Positions 7,970 through 17,322 are shown, counted from the first letter of the stretch. The stretch: 64,000 nt of DNA from Falsiroseomonas sp050563535 (GCF_050563535.1 NZ_JBNXUO010000007.1:124001-188000), one strand, 5' to 3'. Notes: generated from the sequence alone by a model not told the origin. Made by a program: numbers and translations.

Positions 7970-8490
7970 GCGACCTGGTCCTGCGCGGACGCGCCTGGGT
8001 CTATCCCGACAACGTCGCCATCGACGGTGACCTGATGGCCCTGGAATGGGCCCTGAAGCGCGAGACGCGGCCCGAGGTGCTGAAGGACCACGTCTTCGCC
8101 GGCCTCGACCCCGGCTTCCCGAAGCGCGCGCAGCCCGGCGACATCGTCGTGGGCGGGCGCCGCTTCGCGCAGGGCAACGCGCATATCCAGGGCATGATCG
8201 GGCTGAAGGGCTGCGGCGTTGGCCTGGTGGCGGAGAGCATCCCGATCGGGTCCTTCCGCAACGCGCTCGCCGCCGGGCTGCCGGTGCTGCCGCGCTGCCC
8301 CGGCGTCCGCGCCATGTTCGCCGACGGGGAGGCGGTGGAGGTGGATTTCGTCGCCGCCCGCGTCCGCAACCTGGCGCGCGGCACCGAGGCATCCTTTCCG
8401 CCGCTCGCGCCCCATCTGGTCGAGATGCTGCGCGCGGGCGGCTGGGGCCCGATGTTCCGTCGCCGCCTGGATGCCATGGCGGCCGCCTGA
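7966..8490 (+). CDS. LeuD-like small subunit of aconitase-family dehydratase
   Basis: This 174-residue swivel-domain protein is the partner of the preceding large subunit. It carries the GRAWVYPDNVAIDGDLM opening, the FAGLDPGFP segment and the substrate-loop motif VVGGRRFAQGNAH. The latter corresponds to the G-(S/R)-x-(F/R)-(G/A)-x-G-x-(S/A)-R-E loop of LeuD but reads QGNAH where typical LeuD has a SSREHA-type sequence. That suggests a substrate different from isopropylmalate. Four-base overlap with the large-subunit gene indicates translational coupling and a heterodimer. Confidence 0.82.
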   Translation: MSDLVLRGRAWVYPDNVAIDGDLMALEWALKRETRPEVLKDHVFAGLDPGFPKRAQPGDIVVGGRRFAQGNAHIQGMIGLKGCGVGLVAESIPIGSFRNALAAGLPVLPRCPGVRAMFADGEAVEVDFVAARVRNLARGTEASFPPLAPHLVEMLRAGGWGPMFRRRLDAMAAA

Positions 8491-8505
8491 GAGAGGGGGA
8501 GAGAC

Positions 8506-9504
8506 ATGATCCAAGCCTTCCGCACGCAACGTCGCGCCCTGCTTGCCGCCGTCGCCGCGACCGCGCTGCCGCTGCCGGCCCTGGCGCAGGCCTATCCGTC
8601 GCGCCCGGTGCGGCTGGTGGTGCCCTTCCCGCCGGGCAACACCTCCGACATCCTCGCCCGCCTCGTCGCGGAGGAGCTGCAGCGCCGCCTCGGCGCGACG
8701 CTGGTGGTGGAGAACCGGCCCGGGGCCTCCGGCGCGCTCGGCGTGCAGGCGGTCAGCGGCGCGCGGCCGGACGGGCTGACGCTGCTGGTCACCACCCAGT
8801 CGCCGCTGGTCATCAACCCGCCGTTGACCCGCAACCTGCCCTATGACCCGATCCGCGACCTGGCGCCGATCGCGCTGTTCGCGCGGACCGGGTTCGCGCT
8901 GGTGGTGGCGCCCGACTTCCCCGCCCGCACGATGGCCGAGGCCGCGGCGCTGCTGCGCGCCGCCCCGCCCGGGCTCTACACCGCCGCCAATCCGGGGCTG
9001 GGCACGATGAGCCACCTGGCGATGGAGCTGCTGGCCCATTCGCTGGGCGCGCGCGTGGAATCGGTGCCCTATCGCGGCAGTTCGGCGGCGCTGCTCGACC
9101 TCGCGGCCGGGCGCGTGCAGCTGATGATCGACGGCTTCAACTCCGCCCTGCCGCAGGCCCAGGGCGGCCGCGCGCGGCTGCTCGGCGTCGTCGCGCGGCA
9201 GCGTTCGCCGCTGGCGCCGGACGCGCCGAGCATGGCGGAGAGCGGGGTGGCGGAACTCGCCGGGCTCGAGGCGATGTCCTGGACCGGGCTGCTCGGCCCG
9301 GCCGGCACGGCGCCGGAGGTGGTGGCCTGGTGGAACGCCGCGCTGCGCCAGGTGATGGGCGACCCCGCGGTGGCGTCGAAGCTCGCCCAGACCTACATCG
9401 AGGCGGTGGTGCCCGGCGGCCCCGAGCCCTTCGCGCGGGAGATCGCGTCCGATCTCGCGAAGTGGACCGGCGTGGTGCGCGACGCGCGGATCGAGCCGCA
9501 GTAG
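8506..9504 (+). CDS. Bug/TctC-family periplasmic solute receptor
   Basis: A 332-residue secreted receptor of the tripartite tricarboxylate transporter (Bug) family. A signal peptide spans roughly residues 1-28 and ends LPALAQA. The mature start YPSRPVRLVVPFPPGN, the motif VVENRPGASGALG, and PYRGSSAALLDLAAGRVQ are diagnostic. These receptors bind small carboxylates. It lies 15 bp after the LeuD-like gene behind GAGAGGGGGAGAG, so it probably imports the substrate of that pathway. No TctA or TctB membrane subunit is in the window, so it must use components encoded elsewhere or act as a sensor. Confidence 0.93.
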   Translation: MIQAFRTQRRALLAAVAATALPLPALAQAYPSRPVRLVVPFPPGNTSDILARLVAEELQRRLGATLVVENRPGASGALGVQAVSGARPDGLTLLVTTQSPLVINPPLTRNLPYDPIRDLAPIALFARTGFALVVAPDFPARTMAEAAALLRAAPPGLYTAANPGLGTMSHLAMELLAHSLGARVESVPYRGSSAALLDLAAGRVQLMIDGFNSALPQAQGGRARLLGVVARQRSPLAPDAPSMAESGVAELAGLEAMSWTGLLGPAGTAPEVVAWWNAALRQVMGDPAVASKLAQTYIEAVVPGGPEPFAREIASDLAKWTGVVRDARIEPQ

Positions 9505-9590
9505 CGGCGGCGCGGCGCCACGGGCCGAGATTGCCGGCGGCGCCGCTTCCCCCTATGCGGGCTGCGGCACAGCACCGCCCAGGAGCCCCC

Positions 9591-10661
9591 ATGCGCACCC
9601 ACCGCATCGCCGCGATTCCCGCCGACGGCATCGGGAAGGAGGTCATCCCGGCCGGGCTGCAGGTCCTGCGGGCGCTGGCCGAGCGCGATGGCGACTTCCG
9701 CCTCGACGTCACGGAATTCCCCTGGGGCAGCGACTACTACCGCGAGACGGGCCGCATGATGGCGGAGGATGGCCTGGACGTGCTGAAGGGCTTCGACGCG
9801 ATCTTCTTCGGCGCCGTCGGCGACCAGCACCTGCCGGACGACATCACCCTGTGGGGCCTGCGGCTGCGGATCTGCCAGGGCTTCGACCAGTATGCGAACA
9901 TCCGCCCGACCCGCGTCCTGCCCGGCCTGACCAGCCCGCTGCGCGCCGTGAACCCCGGCGACATCGACTGGGTGATCGTGCGCGAGAACAGCGAGGGCGA
10001 ATACGCCGGCCATGGCGGCCGCGCGCATCGCGGCCATCCGGAGGAAGTCGCGACCGAGACCGCGATCTTCACCCGCGCCGGCGTCACCCGCATCATGCGC
10101 ACCGCCTTCGGCATCGCCGCGTCCCGCCCGCGCAGGCTGCTGACCGTGGTGACCAAGTCCAACGCGCAGAAGCACGGGATGGTGTTCTGGGACGAGATCG
10201 CGGCCGAGGTCGCGCGCGACTGGCCGCAGGTGACGTGGGAGAAGGAGCTGGTGGATGCCATGGCCGCGCGCATGGTCCGCCGCCCGGCCAGCATCGACAC
10301 GGTGGTGGCCACCAATCTCCACGCCGACATCCTGAGCGACCTTGCGGGCGCGGTGGCGGGCTCGCTCGGCGTGGCGCCGACCGCCAATCTCGACCCGTCC
10401 CGCCGCTTCCCCTCGATGTTCGAGCCGATCCACGGATCGGCCTTCGACATCGCCGGCAAGGGGGTCGCGAACCCGGTGGCCACCTTCTGGACCGCCGCGA
10501 TGATGCTGGACCATCTGGGCGAGGCCGCGGCCGCGGCGCGGCTGATGGCGGCGGTGGAGCGGGTCTGCGCCGATGGCGTGCTGACCGCCGACCTCGGCGG
10601 CAGCGCGACCACGGCGCAGGTGACGGACGCCGTCTGCGCCGCGATCCGCGGCGCGAACTGA
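9591..10661 (+). CDS. ttuC: Tartrate/D-malate dehydrogenase (TtuC/DmlA type)
   Basis: This 356-residue beta-decarboxylating dehydrogenase has features of the tartrate dehydrogenase/D-malate dehydrogenase branch: IPADGIGKEVIP, DITLWGLRLRICQGFDQYANIRP, WVIVRENSEGEYAGHGG, the catalytic lysine in TVVTKSNAQKHG, and the NAD loop FEPIHGSAFDIAGKGVANP. It oxidises tartrate, D-malate or meso-tartrate with NAD. The start is ATG at 9591 behind AGGAG; the reading frame is open further upstream but without homology. It is the last gene of the plus-strand run from 5907 and is convergent with the ThDP enzyme at 10684. The symbol is by family resemblance; D-malate oxidation is equally possible. Confidence 0.85.
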   Translation: MRTHRIAAIPADGIGKEVIPAGLQVLRALAERDGDFRLDVTEFPWGSDYYRETGRMMAEDGLDVLKGFDAIFFGAVGDQHLPDDITLWGLRLRICQGFDQYANIRPTRVLPGLTSPLRAVNPGDIDWVIVRENSEGEYAGHGGRAHRGHPEEVATETAIFTRAGVTRIMRTAFGIAASRPRRLLTVVTKSNAQKHGMVFWDEIAAEVARDWPQVTWEKELVDAMAARMVRRPASIDTVVATNLHADILSDLAGAVAGSLGVAPTANLDPSRRFPSMFEPIHGSAFDIAGKGVANPVATFWTAAMMLDHLGEAAAAARLMAAVERVCADGVLTADLGGSATTAQVTDAVCAAIRGAN

Positions 10662-10683
10662 CGCGCGGCGGCCCGCGCGCCGG

Positions 10684-12318
10684 TCAGCCGCGCCCGGGAC
10701 GCGGCAGCACGGCGCGGAGCGAGGTGCGGATCACCGCAGCCAGCGGCCCGGGCGCGCGCAGCGCCGCGGCCAGGGCGGGCAGGTCGGCGCGGCCCTCCAC
10801 CCGCAGTACCGGGGCGCCGAAGGCGCCGGCCCAGGCCGCGAAGTCGGGGTTCGCCAGGTCGGTGCCGCTGGCGCGGCCGCCATGCTCGCGTTCCTGGTGG
10901 ATGCGGATGGAGCCGTAGGACCCGTTGTCCGACAGCAGCAGCTTCACCGCCGCGCCGCGGGCCATGGCGACGGCGAATTCCCCGCCCGTCATCAGCGCGC
11001 CGCCATCGCCCACCGCGCAGATGACCTGCCGCCCGGGATGGCGCAGCGCGGCCGCGACGGCGGCCGGCATGCCGAAGCCCATCGCGCCCGAGATCGGCGC
11101 CAGCAGGCGCTGCCCCTGCCGCCAGGCGACCTTGCGGTAGAAGGGCGCGCCGAAGGTGCCGGCATCGAGCGTGACGATCGCATCCGGCGCCGCCGCACCC
11201 TCCACCAGCTTCGCGACCTCGGCGAAGGCGACGCCGTCCGGCCAGTCACCCGGCGCGACGGCGCAATCCGCCAGGTGGATCGCCCGCAGCGCGGCGACCC
11301 ACTCCTCACGCCCTGCCGGCGCGGAGGGCGTCTCGGCATCGAGCGCGGCGAGGGTGGCCAGCGCATCGGCGGGCAGGGCGAGCGTGGCCGGGAACTGCCA
11401 GCCGAGGAAGCGCGGATCGGCGCAGCCATGCACCAGCGCCTGGCCGCGCGCCGGCCAGGTCCAGCCCTGCGTCGTGATGTCGGTCAGCCTTGTGCCGAGC
11501 GCGAGCACGAGATCGGCCTCGGCGAAGGCCGCGCGCTGCGCGTCGGGGTTCCGCAGCCCCATGTCGCCGGCGTAGAGCGCGTGGTCGTTCGGGAACAGGT
11601 CCTGCCGGCGGAAGCTGACCGCGACAGGCAGGCGCCAGGCCTCGGCGAAGCGGAGCAGGGCGGCGCGCCCGCCCGGGGCCTCGAAGCCGTGCCCGGCGAG
11701 CAGGATCGGCCGCCGCGCGGCGCGCAACAGGGCAGCGAGCCGCGTGGCATCGGCGGGCGCCGGCGGCGCGGGAAGCGGCCGAGTGGCAGGGGGCGCCGGC
11801 GCGGGGCAGGGCATGGCCAGCACGTCCTCCGGCAGGCTCAGCACCACCGGGCCGGGCACGCCGCCGGTGGCGATGGCATGGGCACGCGCGATCATCTCCG
11901 GCACCTGCCCGGGCTCCGTCGCCTCGCCGATCCACTTGGCGATGCCGCGGAACATCACGGCATAGTCGATCTCCTGGAAGGCGTTGCGCCGGAGCGACGC
12001 GCGCGGCACCTGCCCGACCAGCAGGATCAGCGGCACCGCATCCTGTTCCGCCGTGTGAACCGCGATCGCCGCGTTGCAGGCGCCCGGCCCGCGCGACACC
12101 ATCACGACGCCGGGCCGCCCCGTCAGTCGCGCATCCGCCACCGCCATGAAGCCCGCCCCGCCCTCCTGCCGTGCGGTGACGAGGTCGATGGTCGGGTGCC
12201 GGTGCAGCGCATCGAGCAGCGCGAGGTAGCTTTCGCCCGGCACGCAGAAGGCACGGTCGATGCCCTGGGCGGCGAGGAATTCGACGAGGCGCGCGGCGGC
12301 GGTCGGATGGGGCTGCAT
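10684..12318 (-). CDS. ThDP-dependent enzyme, acetolactate synthase-like
   Basis: This 544-residue protein has the three-domain layout of thiamine diphosphate enzymes. The N-terminal pyrimidine-binding domain carries the catalytic glutamate in TARQEGGAGFMA and PGACNA. The middle domain includes PILLAGHG. The C-terminal pyrophosphate-binding domain holds the GDG motif in AVGDGGALMTGGEF followed by SDNGSYGSI. The family includes acetolactate synthase, benzoylformate decarboxylase and oxalyl-CoA decarboxylase. No small regulatory subunit is adjacent, so a biosynthetic IlvB role is unlikely. It is the last gene of the minus-strand operon that starts with the acyl-CoA ligase at 17267, 39 bp after the CoA-transferase, so a 2-oxo acid or acyl-CoA substrate is inferred. 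Confidence 0.82.
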   Translation of the reverse strand: MQPHPTAAARLVEFLAAQGIDRAFCVPGESYLALLDALHRHPTIDLVTARQEGGAGFMAVADARLTGRPGVVMVSRGPGACNAAIAVHTAEQDAVPLILLVGQVPRASLRRNAFQEIDYAVMFRGIAKWIGEATEPGQVPEMIARAHAIATGGVPGPVVLSLPEDVLAMPCPAPAPPATRPLPAPPAPADATRLAALLRAARRPILLAGHGFEAPGGRAALLRFAEAWRLPVAVSFRRQDLFPNDHALYAGDMGLRNPDAQRAAFAEADLVLALGTRLTDITTQGWTWPARGQALVHGCADPRFLGWQFPATLALPADALATLAALDAETPSAPAGREEWVAALRAIHLADCAVAPGDWPDGVAFAEVAKLVEGAAAPDAIVTLDAGTFGAPFYRKVAWRQGQRLLAPISGAMGFGMPAAVAAALRHPGRQVICAVGDGGALMTGGEFAVAMARGAAVKLLLSDNGSYGSIRIHQEREHGGRASGTDLANPDFAAWAGAFGAPVLRVEGRADLPALAAALRAPGPLAAVIRTSLRAVLPRPGRG

Positions 12319-12357
12319 GCCGGAAGATTAGCGGCACCCTGCGCGGTGGGAAGGCCG

Positions 12358-13566
12358 CTAGCCGCCCAGCACGCCCTTCGCGCGCAGCGCCGCGATCCCG
12401 GCATCGTCGAAGCCAAGCTCGCGCAGCACCTCGCCGCCGTGCTGGCCGAGAAGCGGCGGCGGCCGCAGCGCCGATTGTTCCTCGCCCGGGAACTTGATGG
12501 GGCGGCCGAGCAGCTTCAGCGTCCCGGCGGACGGGTGCTCCACCTCCGCCACCATGCCGCGCGCGGCGGCGTGGGGATGGGCGAGCGCGGCGTTGACGCC
12601 GAGGACGGGCGCGTGCGGCACGTCATGCGCGGCCAGCCGTTCCTCCCACTCCGCGACCCTGCGCGTCGCGGTGATGGCGGCGATGCGGGGCTCGATCTCG
12701 CCGCGGTGTTCCCGCCGCAGCGCCATGGTAGCGAAGCGCGGGTCGGCGCCCATCTCCGGGCAGTCCAGCGCGTCGCAGAGCTTCGGCCAGAAGCGGTCGG
12801 CGAGGCAGGCGATGACGATGACGCCGTCGCGCGCCGGGAAGCCGTCATAGGGCACGACGGAGGGATGGCGCGACCCCATCGGCGCGGGGTCGCGCCCGGT
12901 GACCTGCGCGAGCTGCGCGAGGTAGCCGAGCAGCGACATGGTGCCATCGTAGAGGCTGACATCCACCACCCGCCCCCGACCCGTGGCGTGGCGCTCGTGC
13001 AGGGCCGAGAGGATGCCGATGGCGCCGAAGATGCCGCCCGACATGTCGCCCACCGGCAGGCCCATCTTCACCGGCGCCGCGCCTTCCTGCCCGTTGACGC
13101 TCAGCACGCCGCTCAGCGCCTGGGTGACGATGTCGAAGGACGGCTTGTCGCGCAGAGGCCCGGTCAGCCCGAAGCCGGAGATGGCGCAGTAGATCAGGCG
13201 GGGATTCGCCCCCATCAGCGCCGCGGCGCCGAGGCCGAGGCGGTCCATCACGCCGGGGCGGAAGTTCTCCACCAGCACATCCGCGGTCGCGGCGAGCCGT
13301 CGCAGGATCTCCGCGCCCTCGGCTTGGCGCAGGTCCAGCACCAGGCTGCGCTTGCCGCGGTTGAGGCCGACGAAATAGTGGCTCTCCCCCCCGACGAAGG
13401 GCGCGAAGCCGCGCGTCTCGTCCCCCGTGCCGGGCGGTTCCACCTTGATGACCTCGGCGCCGAGGTCGCCCAGGAACTGCGTCGCCAGCGGCCCGGCGAG
13501 GACGCGGGTGAGGTCGAGCACGCGCAGCCCGGCCAGCGGGCCGGGCCAGGCGCCGGCATCGTCCAT
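12358..13566 (-). CDS. Family III (CaiB/BaiF) CoA-transferase
   Basis: This 402-residue protein moves CoA between carboxylic acids without a covalent enzyme-CoA ping-pong scheme. Family features are GLRVLDLTRVLAGPLATQ, GAEVIKVEPPGTGDETR, VENFRPGVMDRLGLG, NPRLIYCAISGFG, and the catalytic aspartate in VGDMSGGIFG. It starts at ATG 13566, only 4 bp after the Bug gene stop, within the five-gene operon. Its neighbours (acyl-CoA ligase, MaoC-like dehydratase, ThDP enzyme) make a role in activating an organic acid likely. The particular acid is not evident. Confidence 0.9.
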   Translation of the reverse strand: MDDAGAWPGPLAGLRVLDLTRVLAGPLATQFLGDLGAEVIKVEPPGTGDETRGFAPFVGGESHYFVGLNRGKRSLVLDLRQAEGAEILRRLAATADVLVENFRPGVMDRLGLGAAALMGANPRLIYCAISGFGLTGPLRDKPSFDIVTQALSGVLSVNGQEGAAPVKMGLPVGDMSGGIFGAIGILSALHERHATGRGRVVDVSLYDGTMSLLGYLAQLAQVTGRDPAPMGSRHPSVVPYDGFPARDGVIVIACLADRFWPKLCDALDCPEMGADPRFATMALRREHRGEIEPRIAAITATRRVAEWEERLAAHDVPHAPVLGVNAALAHPHAAARGMVAEVEHPSAGTLKLLGRPIKFPGEEQSALRPPPLLGQHGGEVLRELGFDDAGIAALRAKGVLGG

Positions 13567-13570
13567 GCCG

Positions 13571-14524
13571 CTACTGCGCCGTGATGCCGAGGCTGCGGAT
13601 CACCGGCTCCCACTTCGCCCGGTCGGTCCGCATCAGCGCGGCCAGGTCCTCGGGCGTGCCGCCGATCGGCTCGGCGCCGCCATTGATCACCGCCGCGCGC
13701 AGCGCCGGGTCGGCGAGCGCGGCGTTGGACGCGGCGTTGAGCGCCTGCACGATCTCCCGCGGCGTGCCGCGGGGGGCGTAGAAGGCGTTCCAGGCATCCA
13801 CCTCGACATCCACGCCCTGCTCGCGGAAGGTGGGCAGCCCTGGCAGCGATTCCGACCGCCGGCCGAGCGAGACGCCGAGCGCGCGCACCTGGTTGCCGCG
13901 GATGGCGCCGAGGGTGGAGGCGAGCGTGTCCACCACCGCCTGCACGTCGCCCCGCAGCGCGCCGGTCAGCGCCTGGCCGCTGCCATTGTAGGGCACCGGC
14001 GTCAGCTCAACCCCGGCCGCGCGGCGCAGCATCTCCAGCGCGGCACGGGCCGTTGTGCTGGGCACGCCGACCGAGACCTGCCCGGGGCGGGCGCGCGCGG
14101 TGGCGAGGAACTGCGGCAGGGTCTGCGGTTCCGCCTGCGGCCCGGTGAAGACGACCATGCCGAGCCGCAGGATGCCCGCGATCGGTTCGAAGTCGCGCAC
14201 GGGATCGAAGCCGAGCGAGGCGAACATGAACTCGTTCGCCGCATGGGTGGCGTTGGTGCCCCAGAGCAGCGTGTGGCCGTCCGGCTCCGACCGCGCGACG
14301 AAGGCGGTGCCCACGTTGCCGCCGGCGCCGGCGCGGTTCTCCACCACGAAGGGCTGGCTGAAGTGGCGCGCGTAGAAATCGGCGAAGCGGCGGCCGAAGA
14401 TGTCGGTGCCCTGGCCGGCGGGATAGGGCACGACGATCCGCACCGGCCGCGCCGGCCAGGATTGCCCGAGGGCCGGCGACGCCAGCGCCGCGACTGGCAG
14501 GGCGAGCAGGCTTCTCCGCCGCAT
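13571..14524 (-). CDS. Bug/TctC-family periplasmic solute receptor
   Basis: A 317-residue receptor with a short signal peptide (RRRSLLALPVAALASPALGQ). It then has SWPARPVRIVVPYPAGQGTD, VVENRAGAGGNVG and PYNGSGQALTGALRGDVQ, typical of the family. It is embedded in the acyl-CoA operon between the MaoC-like gene (26 bp upstream) and the CoA-transferase (4 bp downstream), which indicates that it captures the acid processed by that operon. There is no membrane subunit nearby. Confidence 0.93.
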   Translation of the reverse strand: MRRRSLLALPVAALASPALGQSWPARPVRIVVPYPAGQGTDIFGRRFADFYARHFSQPFVVENRAGAGGNVGTAFVARSEPDGHTLLWGTNATHAANEFMFASLGFDPVRDFEPIAGILRLGMVVFTGPQAEPQTLPQFLATARARPGQVSVGVPSTTARAALEMLRRAAGVELTPVPYNGSGQALTGALRGDVQAVVDTLASTLGAIRGNQVRALGVSLGRRSESLPGLPTFREQGVDVEVDAWNAFYAPRGTPREIVQALNAASNAALADPALRAAVINGGAEPIGGTPEDLAALMRTDRAKWEPVIRSLGITAQ

Positions 14525-14550
14525 GTTGCGTTTCCTCCGTGTCTTGTCGT

Positions 14551-15690
14551 TCAGCCGCGCGAGGGTAGCGCGACCGTTCCGGTCCCGACCACCGACAACT
14601 CGCCATCCTGGTTCCGCGCCTCCTGCGCGATGTCCACCAGGTGGCGCCCGCCCTCCACGCGCTTGGCGGTCACCCGGCCGTCGATGAACAGCAGGTCGCC
14701 TTCCGGATTGTGGCGGCGCAGCTTGCTCGTCGCGCGCACCAGGAAGCCGCTGTCGCCCATCCAGTCGGTCAGGTGGTGGGTCAGCCAGGAACAGCGTTCC
14801 GGGCCGTAGTCATAGGCGCCGGGGGCGCCGACCATCAGCGCCATCTCCGGCTCCCAGTGGACGCGCTCGGGGCAGTCGGGGATGTTGAAGCGGTTGCGGA
14901 TGCCAAGCCCCGGATGCGCCTTCACCTGCTTCCAGGCGAGGCGGTTGGCGCGGATGTAGAGCCCGCCCCAGCCCTGGGCATAGGCGATGAAGCCGGTGAC
15001 GGTCATCGGCCCCTTGGGCATGGTGGGCAGCGTGTCGCCGACCTCGACATCCTCGAAGTGGCGCGGGGTCGCGCCGCGCGGCTTCTCCTGCGCGTAGAGG
15101 CTCCAGATCCGCTCCAGCTCGTCGTCGGTGTAGCGGCGCGGAGGCTTCCGCTTCAGGTCGCGGTACTTCGTGCCTTCCTCCCGCGCCGCGTCGCGATCCG
15201 TGCGGAAGCACCAGCTGTCGGCCTCGGCCACCAGGTCGCCGCCCTCGCCGAAGAAGCGGACATGGTAGACCTGCTGGATGGAGCGGCCGGCGAAGCTCGT
15301 CCGGTGCTCGACCAGGTCCTTCAGCCAGGCCTCGGTGGTGATCGTCTCGTTGCGGCGGACCCAGCGGTGCCAGGTCCAGTCCGCGCCGGCCCACATGGCA
15401 TGCACGCCCGGGATGCCGCCGACATAGCCGGAGACGATGCGGCTGGTGGAGAACAGGAAGGAGGGCAGGGCGACGAGGCCGCCCAGGTCGGACTTCGCGG
15501 CATAGGCCGGGTCGCACCACAGCGGGTTGTCGTCGCCGATGCCGTGGGCGTAGTGGCGGATGTTGTCGCGCGTCGCCTCGTGGCACCAGGGTTCCTGCGT
15601 GTTCTCGATCCGCACGCCGATGCGCGCGCGCAGCTCGTCCAGCGCCTGTTCGGTGATCCGGGGGAAGAGCCGCGTCGTCGTCTCGCTCAT
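14551..15690 (-). CDS. MaoC/FAS1-like dehydratase-domain protein
   Basis: A 379-residue double hot-dog protein. The N-terminal half has the FAS1-like dehydratase pattern, including the HYAHGIGDDNPLWCDPAYA segment. The C-terminal half contains HFEDVEVGDTLP and a MaoC-like arrangement with the SWLTHHLTDWMGDSG region. Such proteins hydrate or dehydrate 3-hydroxyacyl-CoA or enoyl-CoA. The gene overlaps the ligase stop by 4 bp, so the two are translationally coupled. Several mesaconyl-CoA hydratase-like and uncharacterised proteins share this architecture, and the substrate is unknown. Confidence 0.8.
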   Translation of the reverse strand: MSETTTRLFPRITEQALDELRARIGVRIENTQEPWCHEATRDNIRHYAHGIGDDNPLWCDPAYAAKSDLGGLVALPSFLFSTSRIVSGYVGGIPGVHAMWAGADWTWHRWVRRNETITTEAWLKDLVEHRTSFAGRSIQQVYHVRFFGEGGDLVAEADSWCFRTDRDAAREEGTKYRDLKRKPPRRYTDDELERIWSLYAQEKPRGATPRHFEDVEVGDTLPTMPKGPMTVTGFIAYAQGWGGLYIRANRLAWKQVKAHPGLGIRNRFNIPDCPERVHWEPEMALMVGAPGAYDYGPERCSWLTHHLTDWMGDSGFLVRATSKLRRHNPEGDLLFIDGRVTAKRVEGGRHLVDIAQEARNQDGELSVVGTGTVALPSRG

Positions 15691-17267
15691 GCGGGGTGTC
15701 CTTCGGGTGTGGCGGGGCGGGCGCGCGCTGCCTCGGCCTGGCGCAGCGCCTTGCGGTTGACCTTGCCCGCGGGCGTCTTCGGCAGCTCGGCCACGAAGGC
15801 GACCTGGCGGGGGTATTCGTGCTGGCTGAGGCGGTTGCGGGTGAAGTCCTGCAATTCCCGCGCGAAGTCCTCGCCGGCGGGGCGGCGGCTGACGACGAAG
15901 GCCTTCACTACCTGTCCGCGCGTGGCGTCCGGCACGCCGATGGCCGCGGCCTCCGTCACGTCGGGGTGCTGGAGCAGCACGTCCTCGATCTCCACCGCGC
16001 TCATCGTCCAGCCGGCGGAGATGATGACGTCGTCGGCGCGGCCGGCATGGTGGAAATAACCGTCCTCGTCGATGCGGCCGAGATCCTTGGTCGGCACCCA
16101 GGCGCCGCGGCGCAGCACCTTGATCTCCCCGGTCTCGCCCGGCGCACACGGCGTGCCGTCGGGGCGCTGCACCTCCACCCGCAGCCCGGGCACGGGCTTG
16201 CCGAGGGCGCCGGGCTTCACCGCGAAGTCGGCCGCGCCGGGGTAGTTCACCAGCACCACGCCGACCTCCGTGGTGCCGTACATCGAGCAGGCCGGCACGC
16301 CGAAGGTCGCGTCGATGAAGCGCAGCGTCTCCGCGTCGATCGGCTCGCCGGTGAAGGACAGCTTGCGGATGGCGAAGCGGAAGCGCGACGCCTCGCCGGA
16401 GGTCCGCATCATCCGGTAATGGGTCGCGGCGGCGGAGAGGTTGGTGATGCCGTAGTCCTGCAGCGCCCGCATCAGCCGCACCGGGTCGAAGCGCCCGGCA
16501 TAGGTGCCGGTGGTGACGCCGAGCGCGAGCGGCGCCAGCGTGCCATGCGCCAGCCCGTGCCCCCAGGCCGGGGAGGAGGGGCAGAAGAACTCGTCGCCCG
16601 GCCGGATGCCGGTGCCGTACAGCGCGGCGAGCATCAGCACCACGACCGACCGGTGCGTGTGCTTCACCGCCGCCGGCAATTCGCGCGTGGTGCCGGAGGT
16701 GTACTGGAACAGCGCCATGTCGTCGGCGCGTGTCGCGGGGCGCCATTCGGCGGGCAGGGCGGAGAGTTCCTCCAGCCAGCGCGCATCGGCCACCACCACC
16801 TCCACCCCCGGGATGCCGGCGGCGGCCGCGGCCTTGTCGGCGCCGGTCAGCAGCACGCGCGGCGTGCAATCGGCCGCGCGCAGCCGCACGCCCTCCGGCC
16901 CGAACAGGGTGAACAGCGGCACCGCGACGGCGCCGCGCTTCATCGCGCCGAACATCGCGGCGTAGAAGGGCAGGGAGGGGTCGAGCATCACCGCCACGCG
17001 GTCCCCGGGCATCACGCCGCGGCGTTCCAGCCAATGCGCCACGCGGCCGGACCAGTCGGACAGGGCGCGGAAGGTCAGCGCCTCGTCGCGGCCATCGGCA
17101 TGGGCCACGCGCACGGCCAGGCGCGCGGGGTCCGCCGCGTGCCGGTCGATGCACTCATGCGCGATGTTCAGCGCGGCGCGGTCGCCGTCGAAGAACTCCC
17201 ACAGCTTCCCGGGCGCGAAATTCGCCTGGGCGAAGGCGTAGCCCGTGCTGTCGGTCAGCCTCGGCAT
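15687..17267 (-). CDS. AMP-dependent acyl-CoA synthetase/ligase
   Basis: This 526-residue adenylate-forming enzyme activates a carboxylic acid to its CoA thioester with ATP. The phosphate-binding loop is YTSGTTRELPAAVKHTHRS, a variant of the usual TSGTTGxPKG. Further motifs are MYGTTEVG, the hinge-region segment TKDLGRIDEDGYFHHAGRADD, and the terminal catalytic lysine in PKTPAGKVNRKALRQ. It heads the five-gene minus-strand operon and is divergent from the IclR regulator at 17360, with a 92-bp control region. Length and motifs resemble benzoate- or medium-chain acid ligases; the substrate is not assigned. Confidence 0.88.
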   Translation of the reverse strand: MPRLTDSTGYAFAQANFAPGKLWEFFDGDRAALNIAHECIDRHAADPARLAVRVAHADGRDEALTFRALSDWSGRVAHWLERRGVMPGDRVAVMLDPSLPFYAAMFGAMKRGAVAVPLFTLFGPEGVRLRAADCTPRVLLTGADKAAAAAGIPGVEVVVADARWLEELSALPAEWRPATRADDMALFQYTSGTTRELPAAVKHTHRSVVVLMLAALYGTGIRPGDEFFCPSSPAWGHGLAHGTLAPLALGVTTGTYAGRFDPVRLMRALQDYGITNLSAAATHYRMMRTSGEASRFRFAIRKLSFTGEPIDAETLRFIDATFGVPACSMYGTTEVGVVLVNYPGAADFAVKPGALGKPVPGLRVEVQRPDGTPCAPGETGEIKVLRRGAWVPTKDLGRIDEDGYFHHAGRADDVIISAGWTMSAVEIEDVLLQHPDVTEAAAIGVPDATRGQVVKAFVVSRRPAGEDFARELQDFTRNRLSQHEYPRQVAFVAELPKTPAGKVNRKALRQAEAARARPATPEGHPA

Positions 17268-17322
17268 CCGGCGTCGTCGCTCCCTGCGTGCTGCGGCGGG
17301 AAGTGGAGCCGTTCGGCCATGC

